From: Rosellinia necatrix
Lineage: Eukaryota > Ascomycota > Sordariomycetes > Xylariales > Xylariaceae
Reading direction: 5' to 3'
Length of the DNA stretch: 64,000 bases
Assembly (NCBI GenBank): GCA_021209875.1
Contig: JAGYVD010000005.1
Span: 3,820,001-3,884,000, forward strand
The notes under the pieces were generated by a model. It saw only the letters and a program-made list of their open reading frames with translations. It made no database searches and had not been told where the DNA came from. The first letter of the stretch is position 1, and every line of letters starts with the position of its first letter. Both the position numbers and the translations under genes were made by a program. Positions 34,578 to 45,534 of this stretch are shown here, piece by piece.

Positions 34578-35885
34578 CTTGTCGTTGACTCCCTTGTCCG
34601 GGGGGGGTTTTTTTTTTTTTTTTTGACTGACTGACTAGGTAGAGTGTAGAGAGGCGTGGCACTTTGCAGAAGCTCGATGCTCACAATTCTTTCTCGCCGT
34701 GTATATGCCAAGTTAGGTGGTCTTTGGATACCTAAGCGCGTCGAGGTGAGGAGGGGTGAATTGAGGTTCTCCTCGATCCGTGAGGAGATGCTTGGTGAAC
34801 TTGTTGGGTACAAGGACCACCCGCAGGGATGATGATGATGATATGTATGTATCTTACACCAGGTAACTAGGCTTATTGCCTCAATTGCGCTCCGGCCTTG
34901 CTTTAGTGTAGGTCCAATAACGGTGTTGATTTGTGGGTCTTTGGCTTATATCCATACCTAGGTAGTCTGTTCGCAGATCTTGGGTATCATTACGCTTCGA
35001 TCTCACTGCCGAACCGAGGCATTTCGACAATGTGTGTCTTGATTACGCGTTTGCAACAGGTCTTGAACTCGATGCTGCGCTCGGACAGGCATGTGCTCAA
35101 GTTATTTTATGTGATACATATCCGTGTACAATGATAGGTACTTAGTCAAGAGTGCTCTAACTGGGTAGGTAAAGTAGATAATATAGATAACTAACTTGAT
35201 AGCCTAGGAGCTACCTAGTGGCGCGGGCGGGTATGATGCTGGTTAATTGGTTGGCCCTCATCCTTCTCCTACAAATCTCCTGTCTCATGCCCTATAAGGC
35301 TGAACCTGACTGAGTATGTATATAGCTTGTATGTAGATATTATTTGCTCTATTCGGGCCAGGCTGTTTGAAAGCTACCTAGGCAAGTACCTACTCGTGTC
35401 ACACTAATTTCGGCCTGCATTACGCGGTATCACCTTCGTAGGTTCTATTGTCGTCATTTGGGTTCGCTCCCTATAATCATCTAGTAAGCCGTTGCGAAGA
35501 AACGTGAGCTCATGATAGGCGCCACACGCCATTGGTCCCTTATCCCAACCAATACCAACACACAACCTTCACACATGGAGGGAGGGAGACCTTATCTCTG
35601 CGTAAGAGTAGAATTGCGCGCACTTGACGATAGTTACAACTGATAGGCGCGATAAGAATCGGATACCACCCGGCAGCGGGCAGCAGTAGATCATACCTAG
35701 GTATATAACGCCTCAGATGGCCCATTAGCTAACTCAACTGGTCTCCCGGGCTTTGTTGCATGTTGCTGAGCATTTGCAACACCAACACGGTCATACAGTT
35801 TTGGCTTTCGTTCAGATTATTACCTTATTTGATGTCTCCAATGTGATTTCTCACCCTCCATCTTACCTCGCCCCTCGAGGGGGTA

Positions 35886-35906
35886 ATACCTAGGTACCTA
35901 CCTTCC
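35886..35906. repeat. CCTAGGTA-type palindromic motif
   Basis: ATACCTAGGTACCTACC; contains the 10-bp palindrome TACCTAGGTA. Another TACCTAGGTA is at 35694. Confidence 0.65.
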
Positions 35907-37322
35907 ATTCCGCGCCGACATATCCACCAGCATGGCATACCTAACAGTTATCCCCGGCCGCGGACCCACTTGTCTCCAGACCAGGTGCCCCACGAATCTC
36001 CCCCTAATTTATCTTTGCCCAGTTCCCATAGGCCGTGGAAGCCGAGGCGGTCTGTAAGCAGGCCACAGGTGAAGACCAGCCGCCGGACCAGGCGGGATTC
36101 ACGAGAGGGTTTCCCGTCCTCTACGCAAAATCGCGTGACAGTTGAATCAATCCGCTATTCTCGACAAGCAGGAACAAAACGGCCCAGGTCGAAAAATATC
36201 GCGTGTTCCTTGGACACTGAGCTGAGGCATCGGCACCGACATCCGCAAAATCGAAATACAGCACATTCAAACACACCGCCCCCCGAAAGCCAGAGGCTAG
36301 CAGCAGATCTAGACTGCGCATCGATTCGGGATGCAGGGTGTTTTCGCCGGCGGCGGTCGGCGCAAGCGTGGCCAAACTTGGAGCTTCTCAAAGGTATTTA
36401 GCAGTTCGACATTTGTGCGACGCATCCCTATTGTCATACTTTCATTCATGCTGGTCTTTGCTTCTCTCCTTCCAGTACATGTTCCCCGAGCATGGTGGAG
36501 TCCTTGGGTGCGTCGATGTACATGGTGGTGGCATCGGGCGGTGGTCCCGCGCGCTATAATATAGGTAGTTGGGGGTCAAGCGATCGAACTAACTTCGTGA
36601 TAATAGTCTGGCGGTGAAGTGCGGAGCCTCATCCCCACGAGTGTTCGTGATGAGGAAAAGAAGCTTCAGCATGACCCAAATGCCCCTTGATCTACCAAGC
36701 CACCAGCACGCCGCATGAGCCTTACTACCGTCCCCTGGCACGGCCATCCAATAACCATGGTTGGGGAGCGTCCCCGTCCCTGGGGATCCCGATGGTCAGT
36801 GAAAACACCGCCGGTGATTCGAACGAGTCTCGAACGGATTACCCGAAAGGGAGTCAGCGTCAGCGTTTTATTACTTGTGTCCAGATGAAGCCTTCAGATC
36901 TTTGTCCTGGACAACCCGATTCTCCAAACACCTAGTCCCCGCCTTTCTACAGCAGCTAGGCCAGAGGCCCTTGTCGATCAAGTGATGAGATGGCGCGTAT
37001 TGCCTGTCTCGAGCTAGCCGGCTCTATCTTTGCTGGCACTCGTTGTCATTGGGATTTGGCGGTTCCATTCACGATGGTGGGTCGTCGGTGACAGCGAAGG
37101 TCAACGTTCAACCTCCCAGTCTAGACCATTTCACAAACCGAGCCTCGGGATTGGCCGAGATTCGATCGAAAAAAAACGGAGAATTCTTTTGGGTCCGAGT
37201 GGTCCCTTCAGGGCTGTCGTCTTGGGGAAACCTATGTTGTCTGTCCCGAAAGAGCAACCATTCTGGAGGTTCCGGTCACAATTAGTAGTCTACCCTCCCC
37301 ACCTCCCGGCTATGCGCAGACA

Positions 37323-37560
37323 ACTACCTAACCTAGGTAGGTAAAGCAGCCAGTGCTTGCTTCGCAAGTGCCTAGCTTAGGTGGGTTAGGTACCTTAGGT
37401 AACCTACCTGGTAGCTCACCTAGACGGATGTACACTATGTACCGAGCATGTTAAACCCCCAGCTGAAGCTGCTTTCCTCGGGTCGGAACTCTTCACCAAT
37501 TAGATACTTACCTTCACCACCCACCTACCTAACCCAAGTAAGTACTTGCCTACCTAGGCA
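37323..37560. repeat. Densest cluster of CCTAGGTA-type motifs
   Basis: At least six copies of ACCTA/TAGGT-built strings in 240 bases, including ACCTAACCTAGGTAGG, GTTAGGTACCTTAGGTAACC and GCCTACCTAGGC. The cluster is 0.6 kb upstream of the PFK2/FBPase2 gene. Confidence 0.65.
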
Positions 37561-38140
37561 CTACAGCTCACGAATCCAGCGGCCCGGGTTTTCATCGCTG
37601 GTGTAACGTCGCCCGCCCCAGCACCCTCCTACCCTGCCAAGCAAATTGACAGCGCCCACTCCGGGTGGTGACGGAATCGCATGCACTAAGTTTTCCATCT
37701 TTCCGACCCGTGTGTTCTTGTCCCGAGACTGACCGATCCCGCTTTGTCTTCGGTATCCCCATCCCACCTTCGCACTCCCATTGCGAGGTATCATCATCTT
37801 CTCGAGACGAAACTGCCCAATTGTGCCGTCCCCCATCCTCTTCCGACCCTCTTCTTGCATAGTGACCAACATAATCGCGACCGCTTTTGCCCTTGGTCTT
37901 GATCGTCGGGTCCGCCCACTGCTCCCTTCTTTCTCCTTTGGCATCCAGTTGAAGCTGCTTATACCTCTTTGGTTGTTTCATATCACACATTGCATCGGTG
38001 CCCGTCTTGTGATGCCCATATCTACAGCTTCGTAACACGCCCGGACTCTCCCGCTTTTCTTCTCCACTGCACCCGGGCCCGGGCTTTGCGTCCCTCGTCG
38101 TGCTCTCTGGGAAATTCGCCTTTCGGTATCTCTGACCAGC

Positions 38141-39655
38141 ATGGCGCCAACAACTAACGGCCGTGGGGTCCAGGTAGAGGATACCAAGATCTGTGTGGTG
38201 ATGGTTGGGCTGCCCGCCCGTGGGAAGAGTTACATTGCACAGCGAGGTACGTATCTCCCCCTTCTCTTGTGTCCATTTTACACCATCCCCGTGGCTTATT
38301 GCGCTGAAGAAACGCGTGTATGTTGACTTGCGACTTATAATCACAGCCCAACGCTACTTGACTTGGCTTTCAATACCATCCCAAACCTTCAATGTCGGTA
38401 ACTACCGGCGACATGACGCTCCCCAGCCGTCTGCCGACTTCTTTGACAATACCAATTCCGAGGGCGAGCGGAGGCGTCGTGCTGCGGCCGAGGCGGCCTT
38501 TGCCGATATGCTGGGTTGGTTCCGGCAAGGTGGTGTCATTGGCATATTAGATGCTACCAATTCTACTAAAGAGAGGCGTAAATGGGTCATGGATATGTGC
38601 ACGCGTGAGGGAATCGAAGTTCTATTCGTCGAGTCCAAATGTGATAACGAGGAGTTGATTATGGCCAATATCCGCGACGTCAAGACCACCAGCCCCGACT
38701 ACCAGGGCCAAGATCCCGAAGCGGCCGCCCAAGACTTCCGCGATCGTATAAAACACTACGAGAAGGTGTACAAGACCATTGACGAAGACGGAGATGAGAA
38801 TCACTACACATACCTCAAGATGATGGATGTGGGCAGCCAAGTGATCATCAATCGCATACAAGACTATTTGCAGAGCCGGGTAGTGTACTACCTAATGAAC
38901 CTACACATTCGCCCGCGGTCGATTTGGCTATCGAGGCATGGTGAATCTATGTATAATTTGTCTGGTAAGATCGGTGGCGATACAGACTTATCCGCAAGAG
39001 GACAGCAATATGCCAAGAAATTGCCAGAGCTCGTACGGGAGTCTGTTGGTGTAAGTTGCACTATCTGCAGATAGCTTGCCCTTGCACTTGGTGGCACCAA
39101 TAGATGATAAAACTCACGCAATTCTAGGATGACCGACCCCTCACTGTATGGACTTCCACGCTGAAGAGGACCATAGCAACAGCACAATACCTGCCCGCAA
39201 ATTATAACCAGCTACAGTGGAAGGCACTGGACGAACTAGATGCGGGTGTTTGCGACGGCATGACGTATCAGGAGATAAAGGATCAATATCCTGAAGACTT
39301 CGTTGCGCGCGACGAAGACAAGTACAACTACCGGTACCGAGGCGGCGAGTCGTATCGTGACGTGGTGATTCGATTGGAACCCATCATCATGGAGTTAGAA
39401 CGATCCGAAGACATCCTCATTGTGACACATCAGGCCATTCTACGTTGCATATATGCATACTTCATGAAGAAGGACCAATCCCTGTCCCCTTGGATGAACG
39501 TCCCCCTTCACTGCCTCATCAAGCTAACGCCCCGCGCATATGGCACGGATGAGGTGCGCTATCAAGCCGATATCCCTGCTGTCAGTACCTGGCGCGGCAA
39601 AGGCAGCACTGCTAAGCACGAAGATCCCGTACCCGAGGCTAACATGTCTCACTGA
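38141..39655 (+). CDS. 6-phosphofructo-2-kinase / fructose-2,6-bisphosphatase
   Basis: Makes and destroys fructose-2,6-bisphosphate, the cytosolic signal that sets the balance of glycolysis and gluconeogenesis. Three exons: 38141-38246, 38347-39050 and 39128-39655, 445 residues. The kinase half begins at once with the P-loop VGLPARGKSYIA (about residue 22); intron 1 falls inside the next helix (IAQR then AQRYLTWL). The kinase region continues with FNVGNYRR and GILDATNSTKERR. The bisphosphatase half starts with SIWLSRHGESMYN, whose His (about 232) is the phospho-acceptor, and has the Glu in LDELDAGVCDG and the second His in IVTHQAILRC. Both active sites look complete. The N-terminus is short, without the long regulatory extension of some fungal isozymes. 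CT-rich leader upstream. Confidence 0.95.
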
Positions 39656-40466
39656 TACTAAATTCTGGGGATACTCGAGCGCCAGAAATTCCGTCCCCAG
39701 GGACGATAAATACACACGGGCACAGACAAGGGGGCGGACGAGACAGCGGACAAACCATGTTTACTCGCCACCAACGCGACCAGTTGTCGAGATTACGAAT
39801 TTCTATTATACGATGCTGTCATTAAGGATGTAGAGGGGCTGACCGGGAAGCAAAAACTGGACAGGATCACCACACGGAATCCATGAGTGTCATGACTGGG
39901 ATTGGCGCGTTTAGTCGTTGTGCGTGAACAACGGCTTGGAGGACACGGCGGGACTGGACGTTCCCTGTCTCTTGTTTTGCGGGAACGGTGTTGTATAAAT
40001 ACAATAATGAAGCGTTTCCGTGTTATAATGTATAAGCCGCCAGAGAATCGATGATATAATGAACCACCTGCTTCCTCAGCACTTTAAACTCTTCGCGAGC
40101 CAAGCCCCCGTAAATGCCAGGCCCATTTACGTAGTGCCTACCTCGCTACTTGATATGAGACTAGCGTGCGCTCCTGTAGATGATGTCCACACTCATATAC
40201 TACGTAATTCTGGTACATATGTTGGCGTCCCATTGGCGCCCGTGGCTGGTGGGGTGACACAGTTACGGACTGAATGCAAGGGGCGTGTGAGTCGCGCAGT
40301 TGTTGCCTAGAAACCAGGAAAGAACGGGTTGTATGGAAGCATGAAGCATGAAGCATGCCGGGCGAAATTTCCCATCAACCTTTTCACCCCCGAATCCCAA
40401 CTTGAAACGCCCAGAAAAACCAACCCGGACTATCTTTTCATAATTCATCACTACGTAACGTAACGA
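39656..40466. other. Convergent spacer, PFK2/FBPase2 and HET genes
   Basis: 3' flanks of both genes. A CATGAAG doublet near 40338 is the only short repeat noticed; no gene is seen. Confidence 0.45.
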
Positions 40467-43400
40467 TCAACCAAGTTCAATCTCACTCCACCTTTTCCCT
40501 GCAAATGCCGTCTTGAAGACTTTCCCCAGTCCGACTCTCTCCCAAAGACCTCGTTCCTGGCTTCGCTCAATGAGCAGTACATAGTATAAATCCCATTCTA
40601 ACTCGCTCCTTTCCTTGGGGATATAGTATGTCCAGACATGGCACTCCTCTTCTGTGAATGCCTTGGCTTCTGATATGGCAATAAACTGGAAGGAGCCGCC
40701 ATCTCGGAGTCGGATCCAGTCGTCCGCGAGGATGATGCAGCCGCACCAGTCTCCCGCTTTGTCCGCAATGTCACATTGGCACAATCCCGTGTCAACCTGC
40801 TGCGTGGCCGTTGGCTTCCGGAAGCTATTTTTCGGCAAATCACCCTCGTTTATAGGGGTGCTGACGTCGCGAATCGTGACGTCGCGAATCGAGACGTGCA
40901 GCATCGTGGACCATGTCCAGAATTGGAGAACAGGCATGTAATGTTTATCGGAATCCGTAGGGCCAAGCGAAGTGTCACGGATCACGCCAAACGGATTATC
41001 CGGTAGGATCGACTGAAACATATCGACATCCGCTCTAGGAATCCCCCCATGAATTACACGACCGTAATCGTCGTCGTATGCTGGACCGCCAGAGGAGGCA
41101 CGCATAGGCGGGGGCCCTGTTGACCCAGAGATGGATCGTGGCCTGCGCACCACATAGCCTTGTTTGCCAACGCGCTTGTAGTCTTCTTCCGGCTCCGATG
41201 AATCGCTGGAGGAGCTCTCTCTCAGAGGTGTAGGTACGCCTGCACCGCGGGATGGCGGCCCCCAATAAATAACTCGAGGCCCAGGTATCCCTTCGTTATC
41301 TAATTGGGGTTAGCCTATAGATCTCGCAGCTTCCAATGGTAACTTTGCTCACGATCTCTTCGTTGGTTATCATCCTTAGTTGGCTGGTCGACCAGCCAGC
41401 GCGCACGCGTGACCGCCTCTCGTTCAGCAGTACGGCTTTTCTGTACCCGGCCTCCGTAGCCGCTCCACCTGTCATCTTCGGGTCCTTGACGAGGCTCACT
41501 GGATGGATCCTGACCTTCTTGGTGAGATAACATCCGCCAGAGAGGGCGCAGGTGACCTTTTTCGTTGCGAATATACCATTGGATCCACGTGCGGCGTTTG
41601 AGCCATTCGCGAACATCGACAAGGCATCCATCAAGCGTGCTGAGCTGGTATTCGATCCTTCCATCCATCCACCCCGACCAAGACCAAGTGGGAAACTGTT
41701 TGCCTAAGAATGAGTCGTGTTCCACGTTACACATGCAATTCCCTTGCTCGTTCTTAATACACGTCCTTGTCCCGAGCGATGTATTCTTCGGACGTCTCAT
41801 ATCTATTGCGTTTACGGGGGACCAAAGCAGAGCCAGATCAAAATGCGACGCTGGTAACCCAAATAACAACGGCGCCTTCATGTATCGCTCCAAAAGCCAC
41901 GAAATACCCTCAAATGCAACAAGCACGTCTCCCGGCCTCGTCAGCTTACGTCCTGTATACATGCTGATGTATTTCATGTAGAACCAAAGAGGGCGTTGCT
42001 GAAGCTCTTTCAACGTGCGTAAAGGCGAATTGATTCGGTCAAGCGACCAGCCGCTACTAACGCCATCCGTGTAAACATCTTGCGAAATCCCCGTCGTTCG
42101 ACACTGAAAATAAACGCGTCCCTCCGCAAATATAAGGCACCGTCGCGAAAGGACGCGCTCTTGGAACGTCCATGCTCGAGTATTCCATTCAGAATCATTC
42201 ACTACTGCTTCCAGCGACCTTGTCACCATGAGACGAACCCCGGGTGCGCACTCAGCGCTTATCGGATTCAAATCACGCTCTTCGTTGGGTTGGTTGGCAT
42301 GAAATAGTCTATGGGTCCGCAACCCCGTGCCGGCAGCGAGAAAGCCAGTTGATGCGTTCCCATCACCAGCGCAGATCGTGAATAGGGCATTTCCATAGAC
42401 CATATGCATGGCATGGGCATTGAGTTGCCACGAGCTGTTGCTGTCTTGGACTATGCAGAGGGCGTCGACCCAAAGGTAGCGATGACCAAGTCTACTTACA
42501 AGTAGGACTGCATCTTGAATGGTTCGGGGCAGTCGATCCCAGACCATCTCCAACCCGCCGTGCCGAATATAAGTCGCAACATTCGCCCTCGTCGTAACAT
42601 AATCCACACCGTTGAGTATTCGTGAGCCCCAGACATAGCTCAACGCGATGAAAGGCATTGGCTTCCCATCTATGATAGGAAGCCTCTTGAGCTGCATGTC
42701 CACAACATCCACAACACCAAAGTAGGTCTCCTCAACAAGCGCCTTGAAATCGGTTTCAGTGCCGTGATGCTCCCAACATGCATCTCTATGCTCTGTGAGG
42801 CAAAGATCCAGCCAGGTTTTTATAAGCGCTTGGTTTTCCTGATCGGCGATCTCGTGACCAGGAAAATGTGTCTCTCGTTCCCATTTCGACGTCGCATCTG
42901 AGTTCGGACGCTGGGGATCTGGTGGGGCTACAAAGACAAGGTAGACCTCCTGCACGTTCGTAGTCGTCTCGGTCCAGCTTAGATGAACGCGGCGCGTACT
43001 GTTGACAGGGTTTGTTCTCGCTTTCGACCCCGCGATCCGGCCATCTACTTCCCAGCTAAGTGAGCATGAGGTCCTTTCTTCGATCTTTCTCGGGCTGTAC
43101 CGCTCCATGGCTCGATCTAGTAACTTGCAGAAAGGGCAAGTGTCGCGTGTGCGGCGGAGGTCGCCCAAGGTGGCAAAATTTTCAAGTTTCCTCCCAGTTT
43201 TGATGCGGAATTTGATATCGGCTTTTTTTGCCCCATACCGTTGTCTATCATGCGCGATGGCAGCCGGAGTAGCTGATAAGGTGTTGCCAATAATGAATCT
43301 GTCGACTGTTAAATCGAGTTCTCTACAACGTTCGCATAGTTCCTTCGGCTAGGCAAACGTCAACAAGGTCCGAGGAACCACAGATTGGGCTCTGCCAGCT

Positions 43401-43472
43401 CAGCCTTACCTTGCTTTCGCTACTGCCGCGATCCCCGAGGTTCGTAGTCGTTAGGTCCGAAGCGGACTGCAT
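40467..43472 (-). CDS. HET-domain (heterokaryon incompatibility) protein
   Basis: HET-domain proteins take part in non-self recognition and cell death after hyphal fusion; many family members have no known role. Three exons: 43472-43410, 43348-41353 and 41299-40467, 963 residues. An in-frame ATG at 43529 would add 19 residues. After a short N-terminus comes a Cys motif (LCERCRELDL, then TCPFCKLLDRAM), then the HET domain with FIALSYVWGS and RTIQDAVLLVSRLGHRYLWVDALCIVQD (about residues 240-310), ending around YGNALFTICAGDGNASTGFL. ARAWTFQERVLS-type and GISWLLERYM blocks follow. The C-terminal exon adds a Ser/Glu/Asp linker and a Trp-rich region with CQCDIADKAGDWCGCIIL, of unknown function. A near-perfect 15-bp tandem repeat in exon 3 gives IRDVTIRDV. 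No NACHT, ankyrin or other partner domain is visible. Confidence 0.9.
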
Positions 43473-44875
43473 CTCGATTTGGTCGTGCGCGGTTATGGTG
43501 TATGATATGAAGCGTTTCACGTAATACATGTTGAGTAGGGAGATACAACATATAAAGTTTGCGAAAAGGCCTATATCCTCTGCCTGCGAGAGAGCTCGGT
43601 AATGGTCTATGTCAGCCCTGAGGCGTCATCATCAACAACCTATGTGCCACGGTGCAAACTACTTGGGCGCCAAGCTTAATGCATGAGATCGGATACGTTA
43701 AATTATTGTTTTTAAATGCGCTATTTATCTCAAAGGCTTTCCCGTGACCCTCGCTAAAGCAAAAGCCAATGGGGTGAGAAGTTGAACCCTGATGTTATAA
43801 TGCGGTGCGACGGAATAAGGAGACGCAGGTCGCAAGGCCCATTTTACGGACACACACACCTAGCCTTGTCTCATATCATGGACATATGCACACCGCCGTC
43901 GCCCTTAACGATGAAAAGAGATGCCATATCAAGGCTGCCATCAGCCTTTCAGAGGATCCAGCCCCAACTGATCGCCTTTCCTTCCAATTATCGACCCTAG
44001 AGGAAATCCGAATCACTATCCCCGCCACTCGCAGGTTGTATGGAAGCGATGGGGATATGATTGGAGGTGGCAATTATGCATGTCGTCGCCGCTCACATCA
44101 AGTAGGTGTATAACCAGGGTGTTTATTGCGTTAACAAGAAGTGCACATCTCACGCCGTAATCAGCTCGTTCACCGCTAGACAAATCCCACTACGGGTGAT
44201 ATAAGTAGGGTGTCATTGAAAATCTCGAGGACCCCCGGCTCTGATTCGGCGTATGGATCGACGCCCGCCTACCCAAGTAGTGACAGGCAAAAAACCCATG
44301 GCCATATGTCTTGTCTAACCCACACTAGATCCCTAAAGCAGGTATCGCAATAAGTGATGGGAAGATACAGCTCTTGAAATAACATTATTCGAATCCAGGG
44401 AATTCGCAGAGAACCTCAGTACGTACCAAGATAAGATTCTTACTTTATGATTCCTAGGAAATATATCGCCGAACCGAACCATCTTAGATCAGGGTTCTTC
44501 CTTATCCTGTTACCCCTACATCAAAAAATACACGCACAGCAACACGCCGCACCGGGATATGTAAGAAACGGCCTGTATTGATCTCGCCTCATTCCGAAGA
44601 AGATTAGCGATTTTACATCTTCCACTGCAGTCGTTCGTGACGATACCCCCTGCCTTATGCCCTACACGTGCCTTATACGCCCTGGATCTCACCGCTGACG
44701 TCGCTGCTTCTCACAAATACTACGGCCCCAATGTACCCTTAACATACATCTCCCGCGTAGTTAGGTAGTTGGCCATTGGCACGGACTAATCACTCAAGTT
44801 AGTTACCGTCGTTTTAAGCTTGCACTATGAGTGTTTCGAAAGCTCGGGACTGCTTAGGAAGTTCCTTATGCCCAG
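43473..44875. other. Gene-free spacer
   Basis: HET promoter side and the 3' flank of the small secreted protein gene. The open frames at 43.8-44.1 kb are short and featureless. Confidence 0.45.
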
Positions 44876-45534
44876 CTAATCGCCGTCGCGTCCTGACGTT
44901 CCCACAAACAAGAAGAAAACCAAATAACTTGGGAAGAAGCACTCACTAAAACCCGCCTCCCATTGCGGCGCGTCTTCGCCGACGATAGTACCCGCGGACC
45001 CGCCACTGACGCAGAGAGTTTGGGCCGTCGTCAGCTGTGAAGCGATAAAGTTGGTATCGGTGCCGAGTCTCTCGCACAGCGAGCAGAAGAAGCCCCAGCA
45101 TGTGCTGTACTGGAAGAGAAGGCATGCCCCTGGAGCAATCACAAGAGCCTGGTTCGAGGCGAGGACGTTGTTTATGACCACGGTGCAGTCGCTGGCCCTG
45201 GGAGGGGTGCCCTGCTGATTGGTCAGCCACTACTGATGCGTCTCTTTAGAGAGAACACCGGCGTCGGGGAGCTGCATACCGTAGTTGCGCACTCATAGAA
45301 GTCATTGGCAGTGATCGGGCCCCGAGCTTTCTTCAGAGACTCCCGGCGCTGGACGGACGCGCTTCGAACCTCCGTGGTCAGGCTGGCAGTGGTAGCGTGG
45401 TAATCCGCCGGGGCATCGTCCGGGACCGAAACCGAGGCGAGTATCGAATACGGCCGACTCACCTCGCGGCCTGCGAGGATCGAGGCTGCGGTGGAAAGAC
45501 CCACGAACAGAGCAAGCGCTGAGTAGGCCTTCAT
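44876..45534 (-). CDS. Small secreted cysteine-rich protein
   Basis: Function unknown; small secreted Cys-rich proteins of fungi often act at the host or microbe interface. The signal peptide is MKAYSALALFVGLSTAAS. Exon 1 is 45534-45280 and exon 2 starts at 45211 after a GTATGC..GCAG intron; the junction reads YECATTGTPPRASDCTVV. The mature domain has eight or more Cys, with CLLFQYSTCWGFFCSLC in the middle and a closing GEDAPQWEAGF. At the 3' end a GTGAGT..TCAG intron of 54 nt (44946-44893) can be removed. Because 54 is divisible by three and contains no stop, spliced (178 aa) and unspliced (196 aa) messages use the same stop codon. The unspliced form adds the hydrophobic stretch SYLVFFLFV. 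The ~70 residues before YECATT may be a propeptide (contains QRRESLKKAR). Confidence 0.8.

Larger units (their letters stand above)
34578..38140. other. 3.5-kb gene-free stretch
   Basis: Divergent between the DUF829 gene (-) and the PFK2/FBPase2 gene (+). Several short frames exist (for example at 35970-36401), but their composition is Arg/Ser/Pro-rich and unlike a protein. CCTAGGTA-type motifs occur at about 34956, 35374, 35694, 35886 and in a dense group at 37323-37560. The last few hundred bases are CT-rich, as expected for a fungal promoter. Confidence 0.5.

Noticed and set aside
35970..36401. 143-codon frame in the 34.6-38.1 kb gap
   Set aside because: Arg/Ser/Pro-rich and without motif, leader or splice context; overlapping minus-strand frames are equally long.
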